DNA from: Aquimarina mytili
GTDB taxonomy: Bacteria > Bacteroidota > Bacteroidia > Flavobacteriales > Flavobacteriaceae
Direction: 5' to 3'
DNA length: 64,000 bases
Assembly (NCBI RefSeq): GCF_016735115.1
Contig: NZ_JAERQJ010000009.1
Span: 47,793 to 111,792 of the forward strand
Every line of letters starts with the position of its first letter. Position 1 is the stretch's first letter. The notes under the pieces were generated by a model. It was given only the letters and a program-made list of their open reading frames with translations. It did not search any database and was not told the DNA's origin. Positions 52,490 through 63,183 of this stretch are shown piece after piece. The translations under genes and the position numbers were made by a program.

Positions 52490-55400
52490 ATGAAAACCAA
52501 AACCAAACCATCGCATCGCATTATTGCAATGTTTTTTATGCTCACATTTTTACAAACATTAATCCCTTATAACCAGTTATGGGCCAATAATAATGGTCCT
52601 ATGGCTCCTGAAGCCGCTTCCTTTGAACCGGTAGATGCTACAGATATGGTGAATTTACTTACTGGGGATCTGTCTTATGTACTACCCTTGCTTAATGTAC
52701 CGTCCCCAGAAGGAGGATATCCTCTTGCACTATCGTACCATGGTGGAATAGCTATGGACCAAGAAGCATCTTGGGTTGGATTAGGTTGGAATCTAAACCC
52801 AGGAGCGATAAACAGAAGTGTCACAAAATCACCTGATGATTGGTATAATGCAAAAACCTATAGTGTTATTACTTCGGGTGTGAATACTAGCTATGGGGGA
52901 AGTTTAAGCATAGGGATTGGTGATTATGCATCAATTGGAGTTTATATGGGATATTCTGAAAATAGAGCTTTTAATGGAGAAACTGAATACAAAAACAATT
53001 TCGGAATACAAGGATCTGTTGGCCTAGGCGAGGATTCTCCTTTTTCAATCAATGGAAGTATTGGCACTAATGGAGCAAGTATTGGTCTTGGTTTTTCGGG
53101 AGGTCTTAAAAATGGAATAGGCTTTAATGCAGGTATTGGAGTTTCACAATCCTTTGAAAATGGAAATACTTATGTTTCAGGAAGTGCAGGTGTAGGAATA
53201 TCTAAGTCAGGACAAAGACGTATGGGGCAAATGAGTACAGGTATTTCTCTTAGCACAAATCAAGGTTTAGGAGTAAAAGTGTCAGGAGCAACAATTGGGT
53301 TAAATAATTCTATTGGTGGAGAGGTGACTGCTAACGTTTTTTCCAGAAGAATCGGAATACACATGTATTGGTTTAATCTAACATACTCTATGCGAAGATC
53401 ATGGGTGTTTGAAGCCGATTATACAATAAATCAAGGTGCTCTTTATGCAGGAAATATGGATAAGGTTTTGGAAGATTCCATAATCGAGTGGAAAGTAGAT
53501 TTTGATAGTTATGAATCGTATAATCAATTAAAACATGGATACCAGTTGGCTAGAGGAAACTATTCATTTGTTGGTTATGATAATTATAGTGTCTCTGGTC
53601 AAGGAATTGCCGGATTAATGAAACCCGCAATTATAGAGCCAGGATATTTATACAATAGGGAAACTACAATAAGCCCTACATCTGGTGATAGATCATTTAA
53701 TAGAAATATCTATCCCTCTTCATCTAAAAAGTTCAAAAAGAGTATTGATAACACGTTTAATGATATTCATTTCTATTTTCAAAATGAGTACTCATCGTAT
53801 TTAAGTTTAGATACCGGAAATTGGAACACTAATTTATTAAACTATCCAAGTGAAATTTTCAACTACGAAACAACAAACAACAACATTCTTTCAGAGCTAA
53901 ACGGAAAGAACATGTATAACTCTGGTAATGGGCGATTAAAAAAAGGAAAACATATAGAGACGTTTACAAATGAACAAATAATTAATAATCCTAATATAAT
54001 TATCTCTAATTCAAACCTTAACCGAAATGATCCTAAAATGACACCATCAAAAGGTATTGGAGCATTTAAAATAACCGCTATAGACGGAAAAACCTATCAT
54101 TATACCATTCCGGTTTATCAAAGAGAACAAGTAACAAGAAAGTCAGATATACTGTATAACATTGATCTTAATTATACAGAAAATCAGCAATTTGAACCTT
54201 ATGCTACCCACTGGCTTTTAACAGCAATCACCGGTCCAGATTACATAGACACTAATTTTGATAATAAAGTAAATAAATCAGATTATGGATATTGGGTTGC
54301 ATTTGATTATGGAAAGTGGAGTGATGGTTATAGTTGGAGAAACCCAAGAACAGGTGAAACAGCATTTGAAAAGACAAAATCTTATTCATGGGGTGTAAAA
54401 GATATCTATTATTTAGATAAGGTACAAACACGTACACACACCGCATTGTTCATAAAAGAAGATAGAAGTGATGATAAATCTTCGATAATCAATATCCCGA
54501 GAAATTCTAATAATTTAGACTGGAAAGAAGATATTCATCACGGCCTTTTTTTAGAAGGTAACGATGGTAGAGATTATCTTTCTGGTATTTATAGCCTTTA
54601 TCACCATAACACACGTATTGATTATGGAACTTCCTTTCATGGTTATAAATTTAAAACTAAAAAACATAAGTCTCTAAGACTAAATAAAATTGTAGTATTA
54701 AATAATAAAGATCTACCAAGTTCAGGGATCTCAAAAACAAATACTGGTGAATCATCTCCGAAAAACATGGGAGAGATTGAGGTTAAAGAGAGGTTTGATG
54801 GATATGAATTGGCATCAGGAAGAAAAATCCTGGAAAAAACCGTACCCGTTCATTATAGAAACTGGGAGGGTGAATTTTACTCAAATGTATTAGATGTCAA
54901 AGATATAGATGCATTAAGTTTTGATTTAATAGAAAAAGCCACAGAAATTATTGATTTTAATTATGATGAATCCTACCCTTTAGCAAGAGGATCTCATAAT
55001 TCTGATGCATCCAATGGCAAAGGAAGGCTTACATTAAAATCTTTAGCTTTTGGGGGGCATAAAGGAACAAACCTAGTACCTCCTTACAAATTTCAATATC
55101 AAAAACCCCATATAACCTTTGACAAGGATCAGATTGATCCATGGGGATTTCACAAGAGTCATCCAGATGCATGGAGCTTAAAAAGCATAGAAACTCCTAT
55201 TGGAAGTAATATCAATATCAAATACGAGCCTGATAGTTATCATAAGGAAATTGTGAATGGAGATCGAGTGTTTAATAACTTCTTGCAATTTGCATTCGTT
55301 AATGATGCAACTGGTAATAAATTTGTTTTTCTCCGCAATGATCCAATTGTCGTAGATAAAGTAGATTTTCGGGAGTATTTTGAAGCCGGTAAAGAAGCTT

Positions 55401-57952
55401 TCATAGATGTTCAATACTGGAGACACCCTCCTGGTAATACATCACATAGAATTGGTGATGTTGCTAAATATAGCGAAGTATCTTCCGTTGCAAGTAACCT
55501 AGTCGTTTTTAAAATTCCTAGAATTCATCATAGTCCTTATGTAAGAAGAGGTGCAAATTGTAATGCTATCAACTGGGTTCATTATACAAAAGTTGAAGAA
55601 CTCAATGGTCAATGGTTTGGTAAAATTGACTCTCAAAATTGTGGCGACCCACGAGGAACAAGTAACGGTACACGTTCTAAATATACTTTTTTCTCAAATA
55701 GAAAACCTAATACACCCAATACCAATGGAGGTTTAAGAGTTAGTGAATTAACTATAACAGATGGAGTCAAAAAGTACAAATCAACGTATAATTATGATGA
55801 TCCATCTACAGGAGAGAGTTCTGGGATAACCATTTATGCTCCAGAAGATTATACTAAAAATATAGATTTTATAACAGAATTACCTTCTCCTCAGGTGATG
55901 TATCAGAATGTTAGAGTATCTAATTATGCGAATAATGAATCCATAATAGGTCATACAGATTATAAATTTAATGTATTTAAAGACATAAGTTATACTCCAG
56001 AAGGTTTTGAGCTAGATGATTTCTTATCGTTGAATAAACAACAAGACTACTCGAAAGAAAATGTATACATCAATTCTGCATTTGTAGACATTAATTTTTC
56101 TAAACATAAACTTATCGATAACACATCTAAGTTGGGTACTTTAATATCTACCACTCGTTACAATTCCAAGAATCAAGTTATGTCAAAAATCATAAATGAA
56201 TATGGAACGGTTGATGACAAACAAGGAGTTTTTGAAGAGTCGTTTAAAATTATAAAGACCAACGTGTCAAATGATATTAAGAAAAGGTATTTCCTAAATA
56301 CATCTACCAAAAAAACCAAGCTTACCGTACTAAAAAAGACAACGAATCACAGTCAAGGATTTTCCAATTATACAGAGTTCAAGGAGTTTGATGACCTGAC
56401 CGGAAAAAGTACTTTGGTAGAGAACCAACAAAGTGATGGAAAGCTATTTAGAAGTAAAGAAATATTGGCTAAAGACATTCCACAATATAATCCAAGTTCT
56501 GGATACGGAATGGGTTCAAAAGCAAATAATACTTCTAATAAAAACATGCTCACTCAAAGTGCTGCTACACTTACCCAAATTAAAAAGGATAATACCTGGA
56601 AAACTATCGCGGCTAACATTATGACATGGAATAATGATTGGAAGTATATTAAGTTTGATGGTGATATAGAACCATCATCTACAGGAAATTCTAAAATCTG
56701 GCGTAAACATAAAACATTTGCATGGAAAGGTGATCTGGATACAGATGGAACTTATGTTGGTTACATTGGAAACGACGATGAATTTGATTGGACTCCCGGT
56801 ACCTCTCAAACCAATACCAAATGGATTAATACATCAACAACCACATTATATGACCACTATTCTAAACCATTAGAAGCAATGGATATCAATAAAAACAGAG
56901 CATCCACAAAAATGGGAGATAATGCTAGTAAAGTAATTGCAACTGCCAATGCCAAGTATACCGATATGTACTATAGCGGTGCAGAATATATTGCAAATGA
57001 TAATGGAAATAATGGTGTATACTTAGACGGAGAAGTAAAAACCTATGGAAATGTAATTACTGTACCAGATGCTCACACAGGCAATAATGTAATCAGAATA
57101 AATAGTGGAACTGCATTCGAAGCAAAACTTCCTGCAGATACAGAACGAACCGATGAAAACTCAAAATTCAAAGTTTCGGTATGGGTACGCAAAGGACAAG
57201 AAAGTAATGTGAGCATAATGGTACAAAATGGCACGAGCTTTCCTTTTGTAACCGATTTCAAAAGTTCTGAAACTATCATTGCGGGTGATTGGGTCCTATT
57301 AAATGGATATATCAATATTTTAACAAATGAAGCAATCGTTAGTATAACCTCTGATCGAGCTACAGATTTAGATGATTTCAGACTGCTCCCATTATCCTCT
57401 AGCATGACCAGCTATGTGTATAACCAATGGGACGAATTATCTCATGTCATCGGCGATAATAACCTGGCTACAAAATATGAATATGATCAGGCAGGAAGAT
57501 TGGTAAGAACATATCTTGAAGTTATTACAGCTCCAGGAGTACCAGGAGGATTCAAAAAATCAAAAGAAATTAACTACAATTATAAAAAAGTAGCCCAAAT
57601 AGATACGAATGGTGACGGAATAATTGACCCCGTAGAATCCTATCCTCCCTTACAATTGGGATTATACTTTGATAATTATGATTACTATAGTGCCAAAGCT
57701 ATTGCCAATGGATATGGTGGTAGTGGAAAATATCAATACCGTTGGGCTGTAAGTGATAGTCCATTAGCAATAGAAACCGCTTCATTTGGAGCTTGGGGGA
57801 GTAACAATGAGAAGACAGTATATACAGATTGTGATAAAACAGTCTATGTAAAATGTCAAGTAAAAGATATAGAGACCGAGGCAGATGTAAAAAGACAAAA
57901 AAATCGATTAAGAACCTGCTCGGACAATCCCATAGATATTGTTCCTCAATAA
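52490..57952 (+). CDS. giant secreted SpvB/RHS-like protein
   Basis: 1820 aa. The signal peptide is about 1-32 (ending NQLWA). The start of the mature part, FEPVDATDMVNLLTGDLSYV ... ALSYHGGIAMDQEASWVGLG WNLNPGAI, is the SpvB/TcdB-type shell opening found in Bacteroidota RHS partners. A Gly/Ser-rich region (about 110-260) follows, then a very long beta-rich region. A carbohydrate-binding-like module (about 1530-1640) precedes one RHS-type unit YEYDQAGRLVRTYLE. No core domain or toxin tip. It lies 26 bp before the RHS protein; together they recall the TcB/TcC cocoon split over two secreted proteins (inference). Confidence 0.85.
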   Translation: MKTKTKPSHRIIAMFFMLTFLQTLIPYNQLWANNNGPMAPEAASFEPVDATDMVNLLTGDLSYVLPLLNVPSPEGGYPLALSYHGGIAMDQEASWVGLGWNLNPGAINRSVTKSPDDWYNAKTYSVITSGVNTSYGGSLSIGIGDYASIGVYMGYSENRAFNGETEYKNNFGIQGSVGLGEDSPFSINGSIGTNGASIGLGFSGGLKNGIGFNAGIGVSQSFENGNTYVSGSAGVGISKSGQRRMGQMSTGISLSTNQGLGVKVSGATIGLNNSIGGEVTANVFSRRIGIHMYWFNLTYSMRRSWVFEADYTINQGALYAGNMDKVLEDSIIEWKVDFDSYESYNQLKHGYQLARGNYSFVGYDNYSVSGQGIAGLMKPAIIEPGYLYNRETTISPTSGDRSFNRNIYPSSSKKFKKSIDNTFNDIHFYFQNEYSSYLSLDTGNWNTNLLNYPSEIFNYETTNNNILSELNGKNMYNSGNGRLKKGKHIETFTNEQIINNPNIIISNSNLNRNDPKMTPSKGIGAFKITAIDGKTYHYTIPVYQREQVTRKSDILYNIDLNYTENQQFEPYATHWLLTAITGPDYIDTNFDNKVNKSDYGYWVAFDYGKWSDGYSWRNPRTGETAFEKTKSYSWGVKDIYYLDKVQTRTHTALFIKEDRSDDKSSIINIPRNSNNLDWKEDIHHGLFLEGNDGRDYLSGIYSLYHHNTRIDYGTSFHGYKFKTKKHKSLRLNKIVVLNNKDLPSSGISKTNTGESSPKNMGEIEVKERFDGYELASGRKILEKTVPVHYRNWEGEFYSNVLDVKDIDALSFDLIEKATEIIDFNYDESYPLARGSHNSDASNGKGRLTLKSLAFGGHKGTNLVPPYKFQYQKPHITFDKDQIDPWGFHKSHPDAWSLKSIETPIGSNINIKYEPDSYHKEIVNGDRVFNNFLQFAFVNDATGNKFVFLRNDPIVVDKVDFREYFEAGKEAFIDVQYWRHPPGNTSHRIGDVAKYSEVSSVASNLVVFKIPRIHHSPYVRRGANCNAINWVHYTKVEELNGQWFGKIDSQNCGDPRGTSNGTRSKYTFFSNRKPNTPNTNGGLRVSELTITDGVKKYKSTYNYDDPSTGESSGITIYAPEDYTKNIDFITELPSPQVMYQNVRVSNYANNESIIGHTDYKFNVFKDISYTPEGFELDDFLSLNKQQDYSKENVYINSAFVDINFSKHKLIDNTSKLGTLISTTRYNSKNQVMSKIINEYGTVDDKQGVFEESFKIIKTNVSNDIKKRYFLNTSTKKTKLTVLKKTTNHSQGFSNYTEFKEFDDLTGKSTLVENQQSDGKLFRSKEILAKDIPQYNPSSGYGMGSKANNTSNKNMLTQSAATLTQIKKDNTWKTIAANIMTWNNDWKYIKFDGDIEPSSTGNSKIWRKHKTFAWKGDLDTDGTYVGYIGNDDEFDWTPGTSQTNTKWINTSTTTLYDHYSKPLEAMDINKNRASTKMGDNASKVIATANAKYTDMYYSGAEYIANDNGNNGVYLDGEVKTYGNVITVPDAHTGNNVIRINSGTAFEAKLPADTERTDENSKFKVSVWVRKGQESNVSIMVQNGTSFPFVTDFKSSETIIAGDWVLLNGYINILTNEAIVSITSDRATDLDDFRLLPLSSSMTSYVYNQWDELSHVIGDNNLATKYEYDQAGRLVRTYLEVITAPGVPGGFKKSKEINYNYKKVAQIDTNGDGIIDPVESYPPLQLGLYFDNYDYYSAKAIANGYGGSGKYQYRWAVSDSPLAIETASFGAWGSNNEKTVYTDCDKTVYVKCQVKDIETEADVKRQKNRLRTCSDNPIDIVPQ

Positions 57953-57978
57953 TTAATTTCCATCAAAAAATAGAATAA

Positions 57979-60900
57979 ATGAAAAATTACATTATATATA
58001 TATTTTTATTTGGCTTTATGACCATTTCATTTGGTCAGATCATTACACCAATTGACGACTGTGGGGCTAATCCTGTATATGAACGCTATTATCAAGATAG
58101 TGATAGGGATTTTTATGGTAATCCTAATGTCTTTATGGATCGTTGTGGACCAGCACCAGGTTGGACATTTAATAATACTGATTGTGATGATACCGATCCT
58201 GATATTAAAGGACCTAAAAGATGGTATGCTGATACCGATAACGATGGTTTAGGAGATCCCAATGGGTTATCAACACTTGACTGCACTCGACCCATAGGTT
58301 TTGTAGATAATAATAATGACTGTGATGATACCGATAGTACTATTGGCAACAAAACCGCTTATTATATTGATAATGATAAAGATGGACAAGCTAGTATCAC
58401 TTCTGTAGCAGAGTATCATTGTACCAATCCATCTACTGCTACAACACATTATGTCACCGTTGCTAATCGAACAGATTGTGATGATAATGATAGTAGCGTG
58501 CTAGAAATCACTTGGTATATCGATACCGATGGGGATGGTTTTGGTGAAAACAGTAACATACTCATGCGATGTACAAAACCTTCTTCCCAATATGTAAGAA
58601 ATAATGATGATTTATGCCCAGGTATAAATGGTTCAAATAACGGATGCCCTCCTGCTGGATCAAATACAGCAGAATACTGGAATACGATAAAAGTGACCAC
58701 TTACGATGTGACGGAAACCGATATTGCTAAAAACAAATCGTACTTTGACGATTATGGAAAATCAGTGCAAACTCAAACTAAAGACTATAAAACAGGTAAG
58801 ACCTGGGCAACACAAACTTTATATGACAATCAAGGAAGACCAGCATTGCAAACCCTAAATGCACCGACCAACCAAGACATCCCCACTGATTTTTTGTATC
58901 GAAAAGATTTTATAAAAAAATCTAACGGAAGTACATTCACTGAAACTGATTTTGAAACAGACCCAGAGAATCCTTCGATAGTAGGTACTCAACCAAACTC
59001 ACTGGGTTGGTATTATAGCGAAAATAATACCACAGAAAATGGTGGCGAAACCTACCAGGATATCACCTCTTACCCCTACTCCCGTACTATTTATAGTGAA
59101 CTAAATCCTGGAGTCCCTTTAAAAACCATAGGCGGCAATAAAATGGATAACGAATGGAAAAACGGTTATGTATTCTCTATGCCTGCAGGACGAGAACTCT
59201 CTCAATCTGTCGCTTTTGGAGATACAAAATATGACAACTATAAGGTGTTCAAAACAATAACCAGAGACGTTCATGGTATAGAAACCGTAATTTTTACGGA
59301 TACAGATGGTAAAGTTTTAGCTTCTGCCCGCAGTGGTAATGAAGAAGGTAATACAAGTACTAGAATTTCTGTAGTCCGCATTGGTAAACAAAGATATGTA
59401 GATATACATATCCCTGTAGGTACAAAAGGAATTGATGTTAGAGATTTTCAAGGGTGGATTCTAAATAATGATAGTAGATTTGATGTATATGATTTAATAA
59501 CAGAGGAGTTAATAACAATTCCTTTTAAGAGCCTTGAAAGTGGTTTTTATAGAATCGCTATTGTAGATGGTAGTACAAGTAATTATACCATAAATTACCC
59601 AGAAAATTACTACGATTATAGTCTTAATGAATACGATGAAGCTGGGCGTTTAATATCATCATACCAACCCTTAAACAAACTAAAAAGCGAGTTTAGATAC
59701 AATGCATTAGGGCAATTAACTTATACCAAAAGTCCTGATGAAGGTGAAGCCTGGTTTAAATATCGCAAGGATGGACAAATACGATACTCACAAAATAGTA
59801 AACAACGTGCTACCAATCAAATGTCATATACTAACTATGATCAAAAAGGAAGGCCTGTTGAAAGCGGTGTCTATACAGGGTTTAAACCTATAAACTTTGA
59901 AACACTAGATCCAGATGGTTTAGGATTTCCAGGTTCATTATCCGAACAGCAATTCACTGCCTATGATGCAGTAACACAAGATGATATCAATGCATTGCCA
60001 GCGAACTATAAAGATCCATCTTTCTTAGCAGGTAATGTAGCCAAAACCTCCAATGATCATACCACTAGCTATTATAGTTATGATAACTATGGCCGAGTAC
60101 AATGGGTTGTACAAGACATTGCCGAACTAGGCTTCAAAACTATTGATTATGAATATGATCCGATAACGAGCCAGGTAACCCAGGTGATTTATCAAAAATA
60201 CCAGGCGGCTGATCGGTTTATCCATAGATACACCTATTACCTTAAAGATTATAGTTTGATCAAAGTAGAAACGGCTATCGATAGTGATATGCCCTTTACC
60301 GAGCATGCTACTTATAAGTACTACGAAACCGGTGGGTTAAAACAGTTAAATCTGGCAGAAGGATTACAAAAAATAGACTACGTGTACAACCTAAACGGAG
60401 CCCTAAAAAGTATCAATCACCCTAATCTTAACGCTGCAAATGATCCCGGAGGAAATAATAATGACTTATTTGGGATGAACCTTCACTATTATAATGGAGA
60501 TTACAACAGGAGCAATACACCAAAACCTATTCCGAATACCAGCCCAGGAATAAACAATTATAACGGTAATATCAAAGCTATGACTTGGAATACCAAAGGT
60601 CAAAACAATAGTAAACCAGATACCTATTATTATACATATGATAAAAACAACTGGTTAACGGGAGCGAGCTTTAACCAAACGGTAAATGAGGTAGATCCTA
60701 ACATACCTCTTACCCTTGTTAAAAGTGAAACAATCACAGCTGCAGAAACTGCTGAAGCTACCCAATCCATAAAGATGCAACCAGGATTTAAAGTTACGGC
60801 AACCAGTAGTTTAACCTTTACTACCAGCATTGCAAAAGATGGTACCGTACAAGGGGATGGCGATTATAATGTATCGGGTATCACCTATGATGCCAACGGG

Positions 60901-62493
60901 AATATTCAATCCTTAACCCGTAATAAGCAAACCGAAAACGGTAGTAATGCCATGGATAAGCTATCGTATAATTATGATGCTACAAAACCCAACCAGTTAA
61001 AACAAGTGACCGATGATGCAGGAGATGTTGATGGCGCAGATGATATTGATACTCAAATCAATCCTGATAATTATGTGTATAATGAGATAGGACAACTTGT
61101 AAAAAATAAAGAAGAAAATATTGATTACTTTTACAATGCCAGTGGATTGGTGACCGAGGTGCATAAAGATAATACACCTTTGGTGAAGTTCTTTTACAAC
61201 GACAAAAACCATAGAGTTAGAAAGGAAAGCTTTAATCCTACCAATAGTTCTATAACAACCACGTTCTATGTACGAGATGCTGCAGGTATGGCAATGGCTG
61301 TATATAATAAATTTGATGCTAATGTTTCTGGTGGGGGAAGTGCATCTCCTAGTATTACCGAGCATACCATTTATGGTGCACAAAGATTAGGAGTTTATAA
61401 AAGATATAAAAATAGTGGTGGCCATAGTTTATATCAATTAACAGACCACTTAGGTAATGTACGTGCTGTCGTAGGAAGAATGACAAGTGGACAGGAACTG
61501 GCAATTACATCAGCTACCGACTACTATCCTTTTGGTATGCCAATGCCAGGAAGAACCCTGAGCGGAGCTGAAGGGTATCGTTATGCCTACCAAGGACAAG
61601 AAAAAGATACCGAAACTGGAAAGGAAGCTTTTCAATTAAGATTATGGGATAGTAGAATTGGACGATGGTTGACCACTGATCCTTATGGTCAGTATAGCTC
61701 TCCTTATCTAGGAATGGGGAATGACCCTATTAATGGAATTGATTCTGATGGAGGATGGAAATCTTGGTGGGGTGCGGCATGGGCATATCTTAAAGGTGGT
61801 TTTGGTGGAAAAATTCAAAGAAATACTGATAGTGAATTCGTTGCAGCAAATCCCGATAAAGAATATTACATTACTCAAGATATCGGTGGTGATGAGGCAG
61901 GATTTAAATTTTCTTATGATTATGATGGATATACTCTTAATAATTTAGATGATTACGATCAAGAAATTATATCACGATATGGAGGTATAGATAATTTACC
62001 TGGAAGAGATAGAAGTCTTAAAAGTAGACTTGTTAGTGTAAAAATATCTGACATGAAAAGAGGCAATGCCGAAATCATGAGAGAAAGGGTCGGGTCAGTT
62101 TATAGAGCAGGTGCAGAATATGGTTTAGTTGGTTCAGGAATTGCCGGTGGAATAAGATTACCTATAAGACATTCTGGTAATTTTAATATTGGTAAATTTA
62201 CTTTTTCAATTTGGTCTAGAGCGAATGCAGGTGGTATGACTGGAAGAAGAGTTATAGGTTTTAATCATAAGCCATTTAATCTATTCGGGAAAAAATTCAA
62301 TAGATTTCAAGCTGCACTTGATTATCATAATTGGCCATTAAGACCAAATGGCGCTACTCCTATAAATCAAAAATTTTGGCATTATCATTTTGGAGGCTCT
62401 AGCGCTGGGAAACATCATAGACAATTATTTACTGGTAATCCAATTACCAATCCTTCCCAGCTTAAAAAAAATAGAATTTTTGGTTGGTTTTGA
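57979..62493 (+). CDS. secreted RHS-core protein with unrecognised C-terminal toxin-like domain
   Basis: 1504 aa. Order: signal peptide (1-19, ending SFGQ); Asp-rich thrombospondin-3-like Ca-binding units with paired Cys (about 25-215, DTDNDGLGDPN, DCDDTDSTIG); DUF6443-like region (about 230-300); RHS/YD repeats (about 540-1130, EYDEAGRLISSYQPLNKL, YDANGNIQSLTRN); RHS-associated core (about 1160-1259, DYYPFGMPMPGRTLSG, RLWDSRIGRWLTTDPYGQY, GMGNDPINGIDSDGG). Residues 1260-1504 form the variable C-terminal domain, with FNRFQAALDYHNWPLRPNG and WHYHFGGSSAGKHHRQLF. The layout is that of a polymorphic toxin. The C-terminal fold is not recognised. The partner gene follows 12 bp later. Confidence 0.9.
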   Translation: MKNYIIYIFLFGFMTISFGQIITPIDDCGANPVYERYYQDSDRDFYGNPNVFMDRCGPAPGWTFNNTDCDDTDPDIKGPKRWYADTDNDGLGDPNGLSTLDCTRPIGFVDNNNDCDDTDSTIGNKTAYYIDNDKDGQASITSVAEYHCTNPSTATTHYVTVANRTDCDDNDSSVLEITWYIDTDGDGFGENSNILMRCTKPSSQYVRNNDDLCPGINGSNNGCPPAGSNTAEYWNTIKVTTYDVTETDIAKNKSYFDDYGKSVQTQTKDYKTGKTWATQTLYDNQGRPALQTLNAPTNQDIPTDFLYRKDFIKKSNGSTFTETDFETDPENPSIVGTQPNSLGWYYSENNTTENGGETYQDITSYPYSRTIYSELNPGVPLKTIGGNKMDNEWKNGYVFSMPAGRELSQSVAFGDTKYDNYKVFKTITRDVHGIETVIFTDTDGKVLASARSGNEEGNTSTRISVVRIGKQRYVDIHIPVGTKGIDVRDFQGWILNNDSRFDVYDLITEELITIPFKSLESGFYRIAIVDGSTSNYTINYPENYYDYSLNEYDEAGRLISSYQPLNKLKSEFRYNALGQLTYTKSPDEGEAWFKYRKDGQIRYSQNSKQRATNQMSYTNYDQKGRPVESGVYTGFKPINFETLDPDGLGFPGSLSEQQFTAYDAVTQDDINALPANYKDPSFLAGNVAKTSNDHTTSYYSYDNYGRVQWVVQDIAELGFKTIDYEYDPITSQVTQVIYQKYQAADRFIHRYTYYLKDYSLIKVETAIDSDMPFTEHATYKYYETGGLKQLNLAEGLQKIDYVYNLNGALKSINHPNLNAANDPGGNNNDLFGMNLHYYNGDYNRSNTPKPIPNTSPGINNYNGNIKAMTWNTKGQNNSKPDTYYYTYDKNNWLTGASFNQTVNEVDPNIPLTLVKSETITAAETAEATQSIKMQPGFKVTATSSLTFTTSIAKDGTVQGDGDYNVSGITYDANGNIQSLTRNKQTENGSNAMDKLSYNYDATKPNQLKQVTDDAGDVDGADDIDTQINPDNYVYNEIGQLVKNKEENIDYFYNASGLVTEVHKDNTPLVKFFYNDKNHRVRKESFNPTNSSITTTFYVRDAAGMAMAVYNKFDANVSGGGSASPSITEHTIYGAQRLGVYKRYKNSGGHSLYQLTDHLGNVRAVVGRMTSGQELAITSATDYYPFGMPMPGRTLSGAEGYRYAYQGQEKDTETGKEAFQLRLWDSRIGRWLTTDPYGQYSSPYLGMGNDPINGIDSDGGWKSWWGAAWAYLKGGFGGKIQRNTDSEFVAANPDKEYYITQDIGGDEAGFKFSYDYDGYTLNNLDDYDQEIISRYGGIDNLPGRDRSLKSRLVSVKISDMKRGNAEIMRERVGSVYRAGAEYGLVGSGIAGGIRLPIRHSGNFNIGKFTFSIWSRANAGGMTGRRVIGFNHKPFNLFGKKFNRFQAALDYHNWPLRPNGATPINQKFWHYHFGGSSAGKHHRQLFTGNPITNPSQLKKNRIFGWF

Positions 62494-62505
62494 TATATTA
62501 AGTTA

Positions 62506-63009
62506 ATGAGAAAGATTCAAAAAATATTTGAAAGTGCGATTAGATTTAGTTTAATTGAACTCAAGATTGATGACGAAATTATTAATCCTTTTTTTGAATA
62601 CAACAAAGTATTATTTGCTGAAAAAATAGAATTATTTTTTGCAAATGGCGACAAAATTATTTTACAAACTGAAGAGTTACCGCACGTATTTGGTGAAGCA
62701 GATATAGAAATTTGTAAAATCAAAAAAGAATTAATTTCAGACTCGAAAAATGAAACTTACTTTATAAAAAAGATAAAGACCTATTATTGGAAAGCCTCTG
62801 GATTTAATTTATTTGGACTCACAAAGTTCTTAAACCAAATAGAAATATTTTTTAGTAATAATTATAGTGTATCAATCGGTTTTTTCTATTTAAAAAAAGA
62901 AAAGGCAGAATATTTAGCAACAGGTCAATTATCAATAAGTTTTAATCAAAATGTTTTTAAATCATTTAATAATGATAATTTATTAGAGTATGAGATATTA
63001 TTTCCTTAA
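62506..63009 (+). CDS. candidate immunity protein for the RHS toxin
   Basis: 167 aa, cytoplasmic, acidic with an AT-rich composition. No signal peptide. It contains EIIPF-like and aromatic-rich segments (IRFSLIELKIDDEIINPFFE, YYWKASGFNLFGLTKFLNQI, IFFSNNYSVSIGFFYLKKEK) with predicted alternating strands. No family recognised. Small size, high Glu/Asp/Phe content and position 12 bp after an RHS C-terminal domain are the standard context of a cognate immunity gene. It is assigned by context only. Confidence 0.7.
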   Translation: MRKIQKIFESAIRFSLIELKIDDEIINPFFEYNKVLFAEKIELFFANGDKIILQTEELPHVFGEADIEICKIKKELISDSKNETYFIKKIKTYYWKASGFNLFGLTKFLNQIEIFFSNNYSVSIGFFYLKKEKAEYLATGQLSISFNQNVFKSFNNDNLLEYEILFP

Positions 63010-63071
63010 TTGGCCCAGCTCTGCGAAGTTTATAACCTCGTAGCCGTAATTTGTCAAATAAATTAATACCT

Positions 63072-63109
63072 AAAAACAGTAATGTTGTAAAAGATATGCT
63101 GTTTTTTTT
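63072..63109 (+). terminator. terminator of the RHS-immunity unit (copy 1)
   Basis: AAAAACAG (63072-63079) pairs with CTGTTTTT (63099-63106), followed by further T. The loop contains GTAAAAGATATG and is closely similar to the loop of the terminator at 63491. Confidence 0.75.
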
Positions 63110-63152
63110 ATAGTGCATTCAACGAAGTTGCAAACTTCGAAGAGTAAGGTGG

Positions 63153-63183
63153 TGGATCCCGGATCAGGTCCGGGATGACAAAA
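63153..63183. repeat. 31-bp palindromic direct repeat, copy 1
   Basis: TGGATCCCGGATCAGGTCCG followed by GGATGACAAAA. The stem ATCCCGGA/TCCGGGAT has a 5-nt loop. It is 30/31 identical to the copy at 63571-63601. This is the general GGATCCCGG ... CCGGGATGAC form of a widespread intergenic repeat. Confidence 0.85.

Noticed and set aside
60997..61383. 128-codon minus-strand ORF inside the RHS gene
   Set aside because: It lies opposite a clearly coding frame with RHS repeats; the product is low-complexity His/Ile/Cys sequence.
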